Assembly (NCBI GenBank): GCA_903820085.1
Contig: CAIJGA010000008.1
Location: forward strand, 124,001 to 188,000
Source: an uncultured Chlorobiaceae bacterium
GTDB taxonomy: Bacteria; Bacteroidota; Chlorobiia; Chlorobiales; Chlorobiaceae
Direction of reading: 5' to 3'
DNA: 64,000 nucleotides
The position numbers and the translations under genes were made by a program. Shown here piece after piece: positions 34,276 through 44,872 of this stretch. The notes below the pieces were generated by a model, which saw only the letters and a list, made by a program, of their open reading frames with translations, ran no database searches and had not been told where the DNA came from. Each line of letters begins with the position of its first letter. The stretch's first letter is position 1.

Positions 34276-36075
34276 ATGCAGAACACTCTTCGCAAGGTCT
34301 TTGGTTTTCGTCAGTTCCGTCCCAACCAGGAGAGTGTTGTTCGGGCAATTCTTGAAAAGCGGGATGTTCTGGCCGTCATGCCCACCGGTGGCGGCAAATC
34401 ACTCTGTTACCAGCTTCCTGCCGTACTGCTGCCTGGCACCTGCATGGTTATCAGCCCGCTGATTGCTCTCATGAAAGACCAGGTCGATGGAGCCCGTTCA
34501 AACGGTATCCGTGCAGCCTTTCTCAACAGCTCCCAGAGTTCCGACGAACGCGATGAGGTGATGCACAATCTCCTCTCAAACTCGCTCGACCTGCTCTACG
34601 TCGCACCGGAACGCTTCATTCTCAGCCACTTTCGCGAAACGCTCAGCCGGGTGCAGCTCAGTATGGCAGTGATTGACGAAGCGCACTGCATCTCCGAATG
34701 GGGGCACGACTTCCGCCCCGACTATCTCTCGCTCTCCGACCTCGTGACCCTTTTTCCCCACACTCCGGTCGCCGCCTTTACCGCAACAGCAACCCACAGG
34801 GTTCAGCAGGACATTCTCGACAGGCTTGCCCTGCGCAACCCCCTGATTGTCCGGGCCTCCTTCGATCGGCCAAACCTTATCTATGACGTTTGCTTCAAGG
34901 ATAATGCGGATGCCCAGATGGTTGCACTGCTCAAAAGCAACCCCGGTAAGGCAGGCATCATCTACCGCACCAGCCGCAAAAGCGTCAGCGATACGGCAGC
35001 CATGCTTCAGGCAAAGGGATTCAGGGCTCTCCCGTACCACGCAGGTCTCAGTGACACGGAGCGCAAACGCAATCAGGAGGCTTTCATCCGCGACGAAGCG
35101 GACGTTATTGTTGCCACCATCGCTTTTGGTATGGGGATCGACAAGTCCAACATCCGCTTTGTCATCCATGCCGACCTTCCCAAAAGCATCGAAAACTACT
35201 ATCAGGAGACAGGCCGGGCCGGTCGTGACGGTGAACCGGCAGAGTGTACCCTCCTCTTCACGCAGGGCGACATTCCCAAATTGCGCTTTTTTATCGACTC
35301 GATGGTTGATGAAACTGAGCGTGCGCGTGCGCTTGGAGCCCTCTCGAAGGTGATCACGTTCGCCTCATCCTCCGTCTGCCGCCGCAAAACGCTTCTTGAC
35401 TATTTCGGTGAAAGTTACTCCCGCCAGAACTGCGGCTCCTGCGACATCTGCCTCGGTACCCGCGAACTCGTTGACTGCACCCTTCAGGCACAGATGGTGC
35501 TCTCAGCCATGGTCCGTACCGAGGAGCGCTTTGGCGCAATCCATATTGTCGATATTGTTACCGGAAGCCAAAACAAAAAAATTCTCGACTTCGGCCACGA
35601 CCATCTCAAGACATACGGTGTCGGCAAAGGGCACGATAAAAAATACTGGCGCCGGCTCATCGACGAGCTGCTTGCACAACAGGTGATCAAAAAATCCGAA
35701 GGGCTCTACCCAACGCTCTTTCTGCTGCCAAAAGCAGGGAGGATACTCAAGCACGAAGAGCGTATCGACATGGTCCGGGTGCTCGACAAGAAAAAGGGGC
35801 AACCTCACCCAATAGAGAGCGATGCGCCGTATGACAGCCAGCTTTTCGAACTGCTCCGTTCACTGCGCAAGCAGCTTGCCGACGAACAGGGCATTCCGCC
35901 CTACGTCGTCTTCTCTGACCGCACGCTGCACGACATGGCGGCGCACCTTCCCCGCACTGCGGAAGCGATGCTCGCCGTTTCGGGTGTTGGCGAAATCAAG
36001 CTTGAGCGATACGGGCGGCAGTTTCTCCGCCTCATCGACCGTTATGGCAGCGACCATTCCAACCAAAAATCCTGA
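34276..36075 (+). CDS. recQ: ATP-dependent DNA helicase RecQ
   Basis: 3'-5' DNA helicase in recombination and fork repair. The 599 residues contain motif I MPTGGGKSLCYQLPA, motif II VIDEAHCISEWGHDFRPDY with the aromatic-rich loop, motif VI ETGRAGRDGEPAE, the RQC zinc site (CRRKTLLDYFG ... CGSCDIC), a winged helix, and a C-terminal HRDC domain from about residue 525. Domain order and length are canonical. It follows the radical SAM gene by 14 bases and probably shares its transcript. Confidence 0.97.
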   Translation: MQNTLRKVFGFRQFRPNQESVVRAILEKRDVLAVMPTGGGKSLCYQLPAVLLPGTCMVISPLIALMKDQVDGARSNGIRAAFLNSSQSSDERDEVMHNLLSNSLDLLYVAPERFILSHFRETLSRVQLSMAVIDEAHCISEWGHDFRPDYLSLSDLVTLFPHTPVAAFTATATHRVQQDILDRLALRNPLIVRASFDRPNLIYDVCFKDNADAQMVALLKSNPGKAGIIYRTSRKSVSDTAAMLQAKGFRALPYHAGLSDTERKRNQEAFIRDEADVIVATIAFGMGIDKSNIRFVIHADLPKSIENYYQETGRAGRDGEPAECTLLFTQGDIPKLRFFIDSMVDETERARALGALSKVITFASSSVCRRKTLLDYFGESYSRQNCGSCDICLGTRELVDCTLQAQMVLSAMVRTEERFGAIHIVDIVTGSQNKKILDFGHDHLKTYGVGKGHDKKYWRRLIDELLAQQVIKKSEGLYPTLFLLPKAGRILKHEERIDMVRVLDKKKGQPHPIESDAPYDSQLFELLRSLRKQLADEQGIPPYVVFSDRTLHDMAAHLPRTAEAMLAVSGVGEIKLERYGRQFLRLIDRYGSDHSNQKS

Positions 36076-36226
36076 CAATGCCGCATAAGTGAAGTGTTTC
36101 GTGAGCTGGACGCGCATTCGCTGTTTTATTAGTAATGCCTCGTTGTTATCTTGTTATTAGATCATTAGGAAGCTCTTGTTGCGGGCATGGTATAACTGTT
36201 TGTAATTAATTTTTTTGTTTTATCGA

Positions 36227-36736
36227 ATGACTGACGTTCAAAATGCACAGTGGTATGCTCTTTATGTTCGCTCCCGTTATGAAAAGAAGGTGCACCAGTT
36301 GTTGCTTGAGCAGGATATTGTGAGTTTTCTGCCTTTGCTGGAGACCTGGAAACAGTGGAGTGACAGAAAGAAAAAGGTATCTGAACCGTTGTTTCGGGGT
36401 TATGTGTTTGTCAATATTGATATACGGAAGGAGCATATCACGGTGCTTGATACCGAAGGGGTCGTAAAGTTTATCGGGATCGGCAAAACACCTTCGGTTA
36501 TTTATCAGCGAGACATAGACTGGCTTAAAACATTGACGAGGGAGCCTGATGCCATTGGCCAGCGGGTAACTGTTCTTCCTGCGGGCCAGAAGGTGAAGGT
36601 TCTTGCCGGTCCCTTCAAGGATTTTGAGGGCGTTGTGGTAAAACAGGGCAGGGAGTCACGACTGGTGGTTTTTTTTGAGAGTATCATGCAGGGTATTGAA
36701 ATTACAATTTTTCCAGATTTGCTGGTACCAGTTTGA
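36227..36736 (+). CDS. UpxY/NusG-family transcription antiterminator
   Basis: A 169-residue NusG paralogue. The NGN domain (NAQWYALYVRSRYEKKVHQL ... FRGYVFVNIDI) is followed by a KOW motif (GQKVKVLAGPFKDFEGVVV). Such specialised NusG proteins (UpxY, LoaP, RfaH) usually load onto polymerase near the start of a capsule, polysaccharide or secondary-metabolite operon and suppress termination. Here the ATG at 36227 lies 151 bases after recQ, and only one gene, an MFS transporter, follows before the strand changes. No RfaH-type ops sequence was seen upstream. Confidence 0.87.
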   Translation: MTDVQNAQWYALYVRSRYEKKVHQLLLEQDIVSFLPLLETWKQWSDRKKKVSEPLFRGYVFVNIDIRKEHITVLDTEGVVKFIGIGKTPSVIYQRDIDWLKTLTREPDAIGQRVTVLPAGQKVKVLAGPFKDFEGVVVKQGRESRLVVFFESIMQGIEITIFPDLLVPV

Positions 36737-36757
36737 CCATTAATAAGGGAGGATTTT

Positions 36758-37999
36758 GTGAGCCATAGAGAGCTTCCGTCCATACGCGATATCTTCAGCC
36801 TCCCGGTTATCGTGGCGGCATTGGGCTATTTCGTCGATATTTATGACTTGGTACTGTTCAGTATTGTCAGGGTGCCGAGTCTGAAGTCCTTCGGGCTTTC
36901 AGGCAGGGAGCTGATCGATTACGGAGTCTACCTGCTCAACATGCAGATGATTGGCATGCTCATTGGAGGCATTCTCTGGGGGTGGCTTGGCGACAGGAAG
37001 GGGCGCCTGAAGATCATGTTTGCCTCTATTCTGCTCTACTCTCTTGCCAATATTGCCAATGGTTTTGTTTCGTCGCTGCCAGCCTATGCCTTCTTGCGCT
37101 TTGTTGCCGGTGTCGGTCTTGCCGGAGAACTCGGGGCAGGCATTACCCTTGTTTCAGAGGTACTGCATACCAAAATAAGGGGCTACGGCACCATGCTGGT
37201 GGCTTCAGTTGGCGTATCGGGGGCGATTCTGGCCAATATGGTGGCCAATACCTATGAGTGGCATACTGCCTTCTTTATCGGAGGGGGGCTCGGGCTTTTG
37301 CTGCTGGTTGCCCGTGTGAGGGTTGCTGAGTCGGGGATGTTCAAGGCCATGGAAGAGAAAAGCGGAATGAGCCGCGGCAATATGCTAGCCCTCTTTACCG
37401 ACCGTACCCGCTTTTTCCGCTACATCAACTCCATCTTGATCGGGGTGCCGATCTGGTTTGTTGTAGGGGTGCTGATTACCTTTTCGCCTGAATTCGGTGT
37501 CGAACTCGGTATTACCGGGCCGGTTTCGGCTGGAAATGCGGTGATGTACTGTTACCTCGGTCTGGTTTTCGGTGACCTTTCGAGCGGCCTGTTGAGCCAG
37601 CTCTTGCAGAGCCGGAAAAAGGTTATTCTGCTTTTCATGCTGCTGACGGTCGGAGCGGTAGCGCTCTATTTTCAGCAGGGCAGCCAGAGTCCGCAGTTCT
37701 TTTATACGGTCTGCGCCATCCTTGGTTTTGCCGGCGGCTACTGGGCTATTTTTGTCACGGTTGCGGCTGAACAGTTCGGCACCAACCTTCGCGCTACGGT
37801 TGCGACTACGGTACCCAACCTGGTTCGCGGCATGGTGGTGCCCATCACCATGCTGTTTCAGTTTCTCCGGGGCATGTTCGGCCTGGAATCAGGAGCGTTG
37901 CTGGTCGGTGCCATCTGCGTGACGGCGGCCTTTTTCTCCCTCCGTGCTCTTGAGGAGACCTTTCACAAGGATCTGGACTATTACGAAGAGTTCCTTTGA
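36758..37999 (+). CDS. MFS transporter (metabolite:H+ symporter type)
   Basis: A 413-residue protein with about 12 membrane segments. The loop 2-3 signature GWLGDRKGRLKIM and the mid-protein RGYGTMLVASVGVSGAILAN fit the sugar/metabolite:proton symporter branch of the major facilitator superfamily. A strong AGGGAGGA precedes the GTG start. The substrate is unknown. It lies 21 bases after the UpxY-like gene and converges on uvrA with a 2-base gap. Confidence 0.88.
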   Translation: MSHRELPSIRDIFSLPVIVAALGYFVDIYDLVLFSIVRVPSLKSFGLSGRELIDYGVYLLNMQMIGMLIGGILWGWLGDRKGRLKIMFASILLYSLANIANGFVSSLPAYAFLRFVAGVGLAGELGAGITLVSEVLHTKIRGYGTMLVASVGVSGAILANMVANTYEWHTAFFIGGGLGLLLLVARVRVAESGMFKAMEEKSGMSRGNMLALFTDRTRFFRYINSILIGVPIWFVVGVLITFSPEFGVELGITGPVSAGNAVMYCYLGLVFGDLSSGLLSQLLQSRKKVILLFMLLTVGAVALYFQQGSQSPQFFYTVCAILGFAGGYWAIFVTVAAEQFGTNLRATVATTVPNLVRGMVVPITMLFQFLRGMFGLESGALLVGAICVTAAFFSLRALEETFHKDLDYYEEFL

Positions 38000-38001
38000 G
38001 T

Positions 38002-40842
38002 TCAAACTATTCCCATTTCGGTCTTTAAAAATCTGCCGGTGTAGGAGTGTTCCATGCGGGCAATCTCCTGAGGGGTGCCTTCAGCGATGATTTTTCCCCC
38101 TTCGTAGCCTCCTTCGGGTCCGATGTCGATAATCCAGTCGCTGTTTTTGATGATATCGAGGTTGTGTTCGATGATGATGACGCTGTTGCCTTTGTCGACA
38201 AGCCTGCGGAGCACTTCGAGCAGGTGCTGGATATCCTGGAAGTGGAGCCCGGTGGTTGGTTCGTCGAGAATGTAGAGGGTGTTGCCGGTCTGTATCTTGG
38301 CGAGTTCGGCTGAGAGCTTGATGCGTTGTGCCTCTCCGCCTGAAAGCATGGGGGAGGGCTGGCCGAGCTTGAGGTAGCCGAGTCCGACGCTCTGCATGGT
38401 GGTTAGAATGCGGAGAATCCGCGGGAAGTCGGTAAAGAATTCCGCAGCTTCGGTGATGGTCATTTCAAGCACATCGGCAATGGATTTGCCGCGGTATTTG
38501 ACCAGCAGGGTTTCGCGGTTGTAGCGCTCGCCCTTGCAGTTTTCGCACTGCACATAGACGTCGGGCAAAAAGTTCATCTCGATTTTCCTTGTTCCGGCGC
38601 CCTGGCACACTTCGCATCGTCCTCCCTTGACATTGAAGCTGAACCGTCCTGCCTTGTATCCCCTTATCTGCGCTTCAGGCAGGCGGGTGAAGAAGTCGCG
38701 GATGAAGGTGAAGGCTCCCGTATAGGTTGCGGGGTTTGAGCGGGGTGTTCGGCCGATGGGTGACTGGTCGACGTTGACCACCTTGTCGATATGTTTTATT
38801 CCGTCGATGCTGTCGTAGGGGTAGGTGAGCAGCTTGGAGCGGTAGAAGTGGCGCGCAAGGATCGGGAAGAGTGTTTCGTTGATGATGGTGGATTTTCCTG
38901 ATCCGCTGACACCGGTGATGCTGACCAGAGAGCGGAGGGGTATGGTGATGTCGACGTTTTGCAGATTGTTTCCCCGGCACCCGATGAGTTTCAGGAATTG
39001 CGGTTCATTTTTTTCACTGTTTTCCTCTCTTTTGCAGAAGACCTGCCTGGTTCCGTTCAGGTATCCTGCGGTCAGTGAGTTGGGGTCGAGCGAGGCTGCG
39101 GCTCCCTGGGCGACAATCTCACCGCCGTACTCTCCCGCTCCGGGTCCGAGATCAATGATTTCATCGGCTTCAAGCATGGTATCCTTGTCGTGTTCGACGA
39201 CGAGGACGGTGTTGCCCAGATCGCGGAGCCGCTTGAGCGAGGTGATGAGCTTGTGGTTGTCGCGCTGGTGCAGTCCGATGCTTGGTTCATCAAGGACATA
39301 GAGGACACCGCTGAGCTGCGAGCCGAGCTGTGAGGCAAGCCGTATGCGCTGTGCTTCGCCGCCTGAAAGGGTTTGCGAGCTGCGGTCCAGAGAGAGGTAG
39401 CTGAGGCCGACATTGAGCAGAAATTCAAGACGCTTGATAATTTCATGCAGCACCGGCGTGGCCACGAGCTGCTCTTTTGCGGTAAGGTTGTCGGGCAGTG
39501 CTTGAAAAAAGGCAAGGGCTTCCGGCAGTGGCTGGGATTCGCACTCGGCAATGTTGAGGCTGTTTATTTTGACCAGCAGGCTCTCTTTGCGCAGTCTTGC
39601 CCCTTTGCATGAGGGGCAGGGCTGGCGTACCATGTAATTTTCGGCCCACTCCCGTATTTTTGAAGAGCTGGCATTTTTTCTGATCTCATCGACGTAGGGG
39701 ATGGCTCCGGGAAAAGGTTGGGGGTAGAGGGTATCGTGACCGGAGTAGCTGTAGCTGACGTCAAAGGTCCGGCTGCCGGACCCTTCAAGCAGGAATTTCA
39801 TCGCCTCTTGCGGAATATCGGCGATCGGGGTGTCGAGGGTGAAGTTGAACTCTCTGGCGATTGCCCTGATCACTTGCCAGAGGTTTCGTTTTCCTGATTT
39901 GCCGAACGGGTCGAGCCCCCCTTCGTTGAGGGAGAGCGTGAGGTCGGGAACCATCAGCTCTCCTGAAAGCTGCATCAGCTCTCCAAGGCCGTTGCACTCG
40001 GGGCATGCGCCGTAGGGGGAGTTGAAGCTGAAGTGGTTCGGTGCAAGGGTGTCGACCGGAACGGAGCCGTCTGAATAGGCGTAGCGTGTGCTGAAGGTCA
40101 TCTCTTCCAGTTCACTCTCGATCGGGTCGCAGATCACCGATGAGCGGTGTTCCGACATGACGATGGCCATACTGACCGCATCTTTCAGACGCTCTTCAGT
40201 ATCGGGACCGATCACGAGACGGTCTATAACGAGTTCGATGGTGTGGCTTTTATAGCGTTCAATCTGCATATCCTTTTCCATCTCCCGGTATCTGCCGTCA
40301 ATACGGACCCGGAGAAACCCTTTGAGCAGAAGGCGTTCAAAGAGCTCCCGGTAGTGACCTTTGCGGCCTGAAACCAGGGGGGAAAGTATCTGGATTTTGG
40401 TGCCCTGGGGCAGGGCGAGAATCGATTCAACGATGGCTGCCTCGCTCTGCTGCTGGAGCATGGCGCCGGTGACGGGGTCGTAGCGCCGTCCCGCCTTGGC
40501 ATAGAGCAGGCGGATAAAGTCATGAATTTCGGTGATGGTGCCGACTGTTGAGCGGGGCGAACGGTTGGTGCTCTTCTGGTCGATGGAGATGACGGGCGAG
40601 AGCCCTTCGATAAAGTCAACGTCCGGGCGCTCGATGCTGCCGATATATTGCCGGGCGTAGGGGGAGAGCGTTTCCATAAAACGGCGCTGCCCTTCTGCGT
40701 AGATGGTGTCGAAGGCTAGGCTTGATTTGCCCGACCCGGAGAGGCCGGTTATGACAACAAATTTGTTGCGAGGAATATCGAGAGAGATGTTTTTGAGGTT
40801 GTGGACTCTTGCTCCCCTGATGTTGATATGGCTGAATTCCAT
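38002..40842 (-). CDS. uvrA: Excinuclease ABC subunit A (UvrA)
   Basis: Damage-sensing ATPase of nucleotide excision repair. The 946 residues hold two ABC modules: Walker [15 protein letters not shown] near residue 33 and [14 protein letters not shown] near 640, signatures [13 protein letters not shown] and [13 protein letters not shown]. All zinc-finger cysteine pairs are intact ([31 protein letters not shown]). Start and length match the family. I did not find a recognisable SOS box upstream. Confidence 0.98.
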   Translation of the reverse strand: MEFSHINIRGARVHNLKNISLDIPRNKFVVITGLSGSGKSSLAFDTIYAEGQRRFMETLSPYARQYIGSIERPDVDFIEGLSPVISIDQKSTNRSPRSTVGTITEIHDFIRLLYAKAGRRYDPVTGAMLQQQSEAAIVESILALPQGTKIQILSPLVSGRKGHYRELFERLLLKGFLRVRIDGRYREMEKDMQIERYKSHTIELVIDRLVIGPDTEERLKDAVSMAIVMSEHRSSVICDPIESELEEMTFSTRYAYSDGSVPVDTLAPNHFSFNSPYGACPECNGLGELMQLSGELMVPDLTLSLNEGGLDPFGKSGKRNLWQVIRAIAREFNFTLDTPIADIPQEAMKFLLEGSGSRTFDVSYSYSGHDTLYPQPFPGAIPYVDEIRKNASSSKIREWAENYMVRQPCPSCKGARLRKESLLVKINSLNIAECESQPLPEALAFFQALPDNLTAKEQLVATPVLHEIIKRLEFLLNVGLSYLSLDRSSQTLSGGEAQRIRLASQLGSQLSGVLYVLDEPSIGLHQRDNHKLITSLKRLRDLGNTVLVVEHDKDTMLEADEIIDLGPGAGEYGGEIVAQGAAASLDPNSLTAGYLNGTRQVFCKREENSEKNEPQFLKLIGCRGNNLQNVDITIPLRSLVSITGVSGSGKSTIINETLFPILARHFYRSKLLTYPYDSIDGIKHIDKVVNVDQSPIGRTPRSNPATYTGAFTFIRDFFTRLPEAQIRGYKAGRFSFNVKGGRCEVCQGAGTRKIEMNFLPDVYVQCENCKGERYNRETLLVKYRGKSIADVLEMTITEAAEFFTDFPRILRILTTMQSVGLGYLKLGQPSPMLSGGEAQRIKLSAELAKIQTGNTLYILDEPTTGLHFQDIQHLLEVLRRLVDKGNSVIIIEHNLDIIKNSDWIIDIGPEGGYEGGKIIAEGTPQEIARMEHSYTGRFLKTEMGIV

Positions 40843-41017
40843 TGGTATGTTTGTGCGTCGGTTTTCTTGGTGCTCTTTGGCTTCGCCAGTGGCAATCGGC
40901 TTAACGATGATCTATTCCGGTCAACACCCTGTTGGAGCGTCGAGGTTCATTTTTGGAACATTCAATATGGAAATTATTTACCAGAAGTAAGTTGAAAAAG
41001 GTAAAGTTATGGTTTTT

Positions 41018-41060
41018 GCATCATGAAAAAGGCGGCTCCAGGCCGCCTTTTTCATGATGC
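41018..41060 (-). terminator. Perfect 19-bp hairpin terminator downstream of ppdK
   Basis: The arms 41018-41036 and 41042-41060 are exact complements over 19 bases with a 5-base loop (TCCAG). The GC core GGCGGC/GCCGCC is flanked by A5/T5, so either strand would carry a U tract within the stem edge. It starts 22 bases after the ppdK stop on the minus strand and also insulates uvrA. It looks like a strong bidirectional terminator. Confidence 0.9.
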
Positions 41061-41082
41061 TGTTCGTGCTTCTGACTGGTTT

Positions 41083-43833
41083 TCAGCCCTTCAGTGCTGC
41101 TCTTGCCGCGGCAAGGCGTGCAATCGGTACCCGGTAGGGACTGCATGAAACGTAGTTCAGCCCTAACTGGTGGCAGAATTCGACTGTCGAAGGGTCGCCG
41201 CCATGTTCTCCGCAGATGCCGAGCTTGAGTTCCGGCTTGACGGCCCGCCCCTCTTTTACCGAGATGCTCATCAGTCGGCCAACCCCATCCTTGTCGATCG
41301 ATTCAAAGGGGTTGCGTGCAAAGATATCCTGCTGCTGGTAGATCGGCAAAAACTGGCCGGAGTCGTCGCGGCTCATGCCAAGGGTCATCTGGGTGAGGTC
41401 GTTGGTTCCGTAGCTGAAAAAGTCGGCCGCGGTGGCAATCTGGTCGGAGGTAATAGCCGCACGCGGTACCTCAATCATGGTGCCAACGAGGTATTTGACC
41501 CCGGTTCCCTGTTCTGCAAAGACGCTGCGTGCTGTTTTGTGGATCACTTCACTGGTGATTTCAAGCTCCCTGACGGTACTGATGAGCGGGACCATGATTT
41601 CGGGTACCACTTCGAGCCCCTCCTTTTTGAGCTTGCAGGCGGCTTCGATAATGGCCCGCACCTGCATGACGGTGATTTCGGGGTGCAGGATGCCAAGGCG
41701 GCAGCCGCGGAGCCCAAGCATGGGGTTGAATTCGTGCAGATCGCCGATGCGTTCCTGGACGGCTTCAAATGATTTGCCCATTTTGGTGGCGAGTGCCCTT
41801 ATTTCGCTGTCGGTGTGCGGCAGGAATTCATGGAGCGGAGGGTCGAGAAGGCGGATGGTGACCGGGCGTGAACCCATCGTTTTGAAGAGCCCGTAAAAAT
41901 CGTCGCGCTGGTAAGGGAGGAGCTTTTCAAGTGCTATTTTGCGTCCATCCACGTCGTCGGCCAGAATCATCTCCCGCATGGCGTCAATGCGCTCTCCGCC
42001 GAAGAACATATGCTCGGTACGGCAGAGACCGATGCCTTCAGCGCCAAAGGTAATGGCGATTTCAGCCTGATCGGGCTGGTCGGCATTGGTGCGGATATTG
42101 AGTTTGCGGTACTTGTCGGCCCACTCCATAAGCTGCTTGTAGATCGGCCATGTCGGGGCATCTTCGGGCTTGAGAGTTTTGTCAACGAGGACTTCGATGA
42201 TTTCGGAGTTTTTGGTCGCCACTTTGCCGGCAATGACCTCCCCCGTGCTGCCGTCAATGGATATATAGTCGCCTTCGTAAAGGACGGCTGGATTGCCGTG
42301 GACCCGCATTTCGCCTTTCTGGTAGTCGATACTCAGCGCACCGCATCCGACAACGCAGACCTTGCCCATCTGACGGGCCACCAGCGCGGCGTGGGAGGTC
42401 ATTCCGCCCCGTTCGGTGAGGATGCCTTCTGAGGCGTCCATTCCCTTGATATCTTCAGGAGAGGTTTCGATACGCACAAGAATAACCGCCTCTCCGCGCT
42501 TGCCTGCCTCGTAGGCATCGATGGCATTGAAGTAGATCTTTCCGGTGGCAGCGCCGGGACCAGCATTCAGCCCTGTTGCAAGGAGCCTGTTTTCGGCAAT
42601 GGCTGCCTGTTTTTCTTTCATGTCGAAGACCGGCCGGAGCAACTGGTTAAGCTGTTCGGGTTCTATGCGCAGCAGGGCCTCCTTTTCATCGATCAGTTTT
42701 TCATTGAACATGTCGACGGCAATTTTGACTGCGGCCATGCCTGTCCGTTTGCCGACCCGGCACTGGAGCATAAAGAGCTTGTTGTTCTCGATGGTGAACT
42801 CAATGTCCATCATGTCGTGGTAGTGGTGTTCAAGAATGGAACGGATCTCGTCGAGCTGGTTGTAGATGCCTGGATTGTCGGCTTTGAGCTGTTCAATTTT
42901 GAGCGGGGTTCTTGTGCCGGCCACCACATCCTCTCCCTGGGCATTCATGAGGAATTCACCGTAGTAGATGTTGTCGCCGGTGGCTGCGTCACGGGTGAAG
43001 GCTACGCCGGTGCCGCAATCGAGGCCCATGTTGCCGAAGACCATCGCCTGGACGTTGCAGGCGGTGCCCCAGTAGCCGGGAATGTGGTTAAGCTTGCGGT
43101 AAACGATGGCCCGTTCGTTGTTCCAGCTGTTGAAGACGGCCCCGATTGCCCCGATGAGCTGTTCGTGAGGGTCTTCGGGAAATGTTTTCCCGGTTTTTTC
43201 CAAAATTGCGGCTTTATAGTCGGTAACGATATCCTGAAGATCTTCAACACTGAATTCAGTATCGAGCTTGATGCCAAGCTGGTGCTTTTTTGCTTCAAGG
43301 ATTTTTTCGAAGGGGTCGATCTGTTTTTTGTCGGTCGGTTTGAGGTCGAGCACAACGTCACCGTACATCTGCACGAAACGGCGGTAGCAGTCCCAGGCAA
43401 AACGGGGGTTTCCTGATTTTCTTGCCAGACCGTCAACGGTTTGTGCATTCAGACCAAGATTGAGAATGGTGTCCATCATGCCGGGCATTGAGGCTCTTGC
43501 ACCTGAGCGTACCGAAACCAGAAGGGGGTTTTCGGGGTCTCCGAATTTTTTGCCCAGTGCCTCTTCAATTTTTTTGAGTGCTGCGGGGATATCCTTTTCA
43601 AAAAGATTGCGGGGGTAATTTTTCTGATTGTCGTAATAGTACGTACAGACTTCGGTTGAAATGGTGAATCCGGGAGGAACCGGCAAGCCGATATTCGCCA
43701 TTTCTGCAAGGTTGGCGCCTTTGCCGCCAAGCAGGTTTTTCATTGATGCATCACCTTCAGAAGAACCGCCCGAGAAACTGTAGATGTATTGCTTGCGGGC
43801 GCTTTTGTCGCTAGTAATCTCAGATTTTGGCAT
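41083..43833 (-). CDS. ppdK: Pyruvate, phosphate dikinase
   Basis: Interconverts pyruvate + ATP + Pi and phosphoenolpyruvate + AMP + PPi. The 916 residues include the ATP-grasp N-domain ([34 protein letters not shown]), the phosphohistidine swivel domain ([18 protein letters not shown]) and the C-terminal PEP/pyruvate domain with the catalytic cysteine in [10 protein letters not shown]. In green sulfur bacteria PEP formation feeds from pyruvate made after the reductive TCA cycle, so this is a central anabolic enzyme. It is monocistronic, ending at the perfect hairpin. Confidence 0.97.
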   Translation of the reverse strand: MPKSEITSDKSARKQYIYSFSGGSSEGDASMKNLLGGKGANLAEMANIGLPVPPGFTISTEVCTYYYDNQKNYPRNLFEKDIPAALKKIEEALGKKFGDPENPLLVSVRSGARASMPGMMDTILNLGLNAQTVDGLARKSGNPRFAWDCYRRFVQMYGDVVLDLKPTDKKQIDPFEKILEAKKHQLGIKLDTEFSVEDLQDIVTDYKAAILEKTGKTFPEDPHEQLIGAIGAVFNSWNNERAIVYRKLNHIPGYWGTACNVQAMVFGNMGLDCGTGVAFTRDAATGDNIYYGEFLMNAQGEDVVAGTRTPLKIEQLKADNPGIYNQLDEIRSILEHHYHDMMDIEFTIENNKLFMLQCRVGKRTGMAAVKIAVDMFNEKLIDEKEALLRIEPEQLNQLLRPVFDMKEKQAAIAENRLLATGLNAGPGAATGKIYFNAIDAYEAGKRGEAVILVRIETSPEDIKGMDASEGILTERGGMTSHAALVARQMGKVCVVGCGALSIDYQKGEMRVHGNPAVLYEGDYISIDGSTGEVIAGKVATKNSEIIEVLVDKTLKPEDAPTWPIYKQLMEWADKYRKLNIRTNADQPDQAEIAITFGAEGIGLCRTEHMFFGGERIDAMREMILADDVDGRKIALEKLLPYQRDDFYGLFKTMGSRPVTIRLLDPPLHEFLPHTDSEIRALATKMGKSFEAVQERIGDLHEFNPMLGLRGCRLGILHPEITVMQVRAIIEAACKLKKEGLEVVPEIMVPLISTVRELEITSEVIHKTARSVFAEQGTGVKYLVGTMIEVPRAAITSDQIATAADFFSYGTNDLTQMTLGMSRDDSGQFLPIYQQQDIFARNPFESIDKDGVGRLMSISVKEGRAVKPELKLGICGEHGGDPSTVEFCHQLGLNYVSCSPYRVPIARLAAARAALKG

Positions 43834-43990
43834 GATTTTTCAGGAGTAATTGTGTCTTTTCCACCAAAGACAAAAAAAGAGGCGCAGGTGGTGAAAAAAC
43901 AGGTGAAGTTGACTACTTTTACGGAAAATGAAGTTTAATAAAAAGATGATGTAAAAACTACCTGAAAGGATAGTATCACGCTTATTAATT

Positions 43991-44872
43991 ATGGGAATTG
44001 AACCGCTTGTTATTTTTCTGCAAGTCCTGCGTCTTGCCGTGCCCTATGTCCTGACCTCGGTCGGTGCAACTTTTTCAGAACGGGGCGGAGTGGTCAATCT
44101 TGCGCTTGAAGGAATGATGCTTGTCGGTGCATTTGGTGCTGCTTTTGGCCAGTACCGGACCGGATCGGCGCTTCTGGGTATTCTTCTTGCACTGCTCTGC
44201 GGTCTCGGTGTGGCGCTGCTGTTTGCATTTGTGACGGTTACCCTGAAGGCTGACCAGATTGTTGCCGGTATTGCCATCAATATTCTGGTAATGGGTGCTA
44301 CCCGTTTCGGGCTTAGCCTGCTTTTCGGGAGTTCGATGAATTCGGAGCGTATTGCCGGCATCGAGGTACCCTCTCTTTTTCTTGATCCGCTTTTTCTGGC
44401 CGCTGTGGCTTCAGTTGTTGCCGGTCATTTGCTGCTGTTTAAAACGCCTTACGGCCTGAGGCTTCGGGCAACTGGCGAAAGCGCTGAAACTGCCGACAGT
44501 GCAGGACTCAATGTTGACCGCATACGCTATTCCGGTGTGCTTGTTTCCGGTGCGCTTGCCTCCCTTGGAGGTGCGTTTCTTGTTTTTCAGCAACATACGT
44601 TCACCGATAACATGTCGGCCGGACGGGGCTATATTGCACTTGCCGCCATGATTATTGGCAAGTGGAACCCGGCAGGAGCTGCACTTGCGAGCTTGCTTTT
44701 TGCAGCGACAGAATCCATGGAAATCTGGCTCCAGACCGGCTGGATTCCCTCACAGTTGGTGCAGTCGCTCCCCTATGTCATAACGCTGGTTGTGCTTGCC
44801 GGGTTTGTCGGAAGGGCTTCTGCTCCAAGGGATGCGGGTATTCCTTTTCAGAAAAACCGCAAGTCAGATTAG
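43991..44872 (+). CDS. ABC transporter permease, nucleoside/BMP-type (BPD_transp_2 family)
   Basis: A 293-residue inner-membrane permease with 8-9 hydrophobic segments. The N-terminus RLAVPYVLTSVGATFSERGG and the core VVNLALEGMMLVGAFGA are typical of the NupQ/YufQ branch that takes up nucleosides with a BMP-family lipoprotein. A complete importer needs a second permease, an ATPase and a binding protein, and none is adjacent. The ATG at 43991 diverges from ppdK. The 3' end overlaps convergent elbB by 9 bases. Confidence 0.85.
   Translation: MGIEPLVIFLQVLRLAVPYVLTSVGATFSERGGVVNLALEGMMLVGAFGAAFGQYRTGSALLGILLALLCGLGVALLFAFVTVTLKADQIVAGIAINILVMGATRFGLSLLFGSSMNSERIAGIEVPSLFLDPLFLAAVASVVAGHLLLFKTPYGLRLRATGESAETADSAGLNVDRIRYSGVLVSGALASLGGAFLVFQQHTFTDNMSAGRGYIALAAMIIGKWNPAGAALASLLFAATESMEIWLQTGWIPSQLVQSLPYVITLVVLAGFVGRASAPRDAGIPFQKNRKSD

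Noticed and set aside
36076-36226. Possible ops/JUMPStart element upstream of the UpxY-like gene
   Set aside because: No GGCGGTAGC-like sequence is present in the leader.
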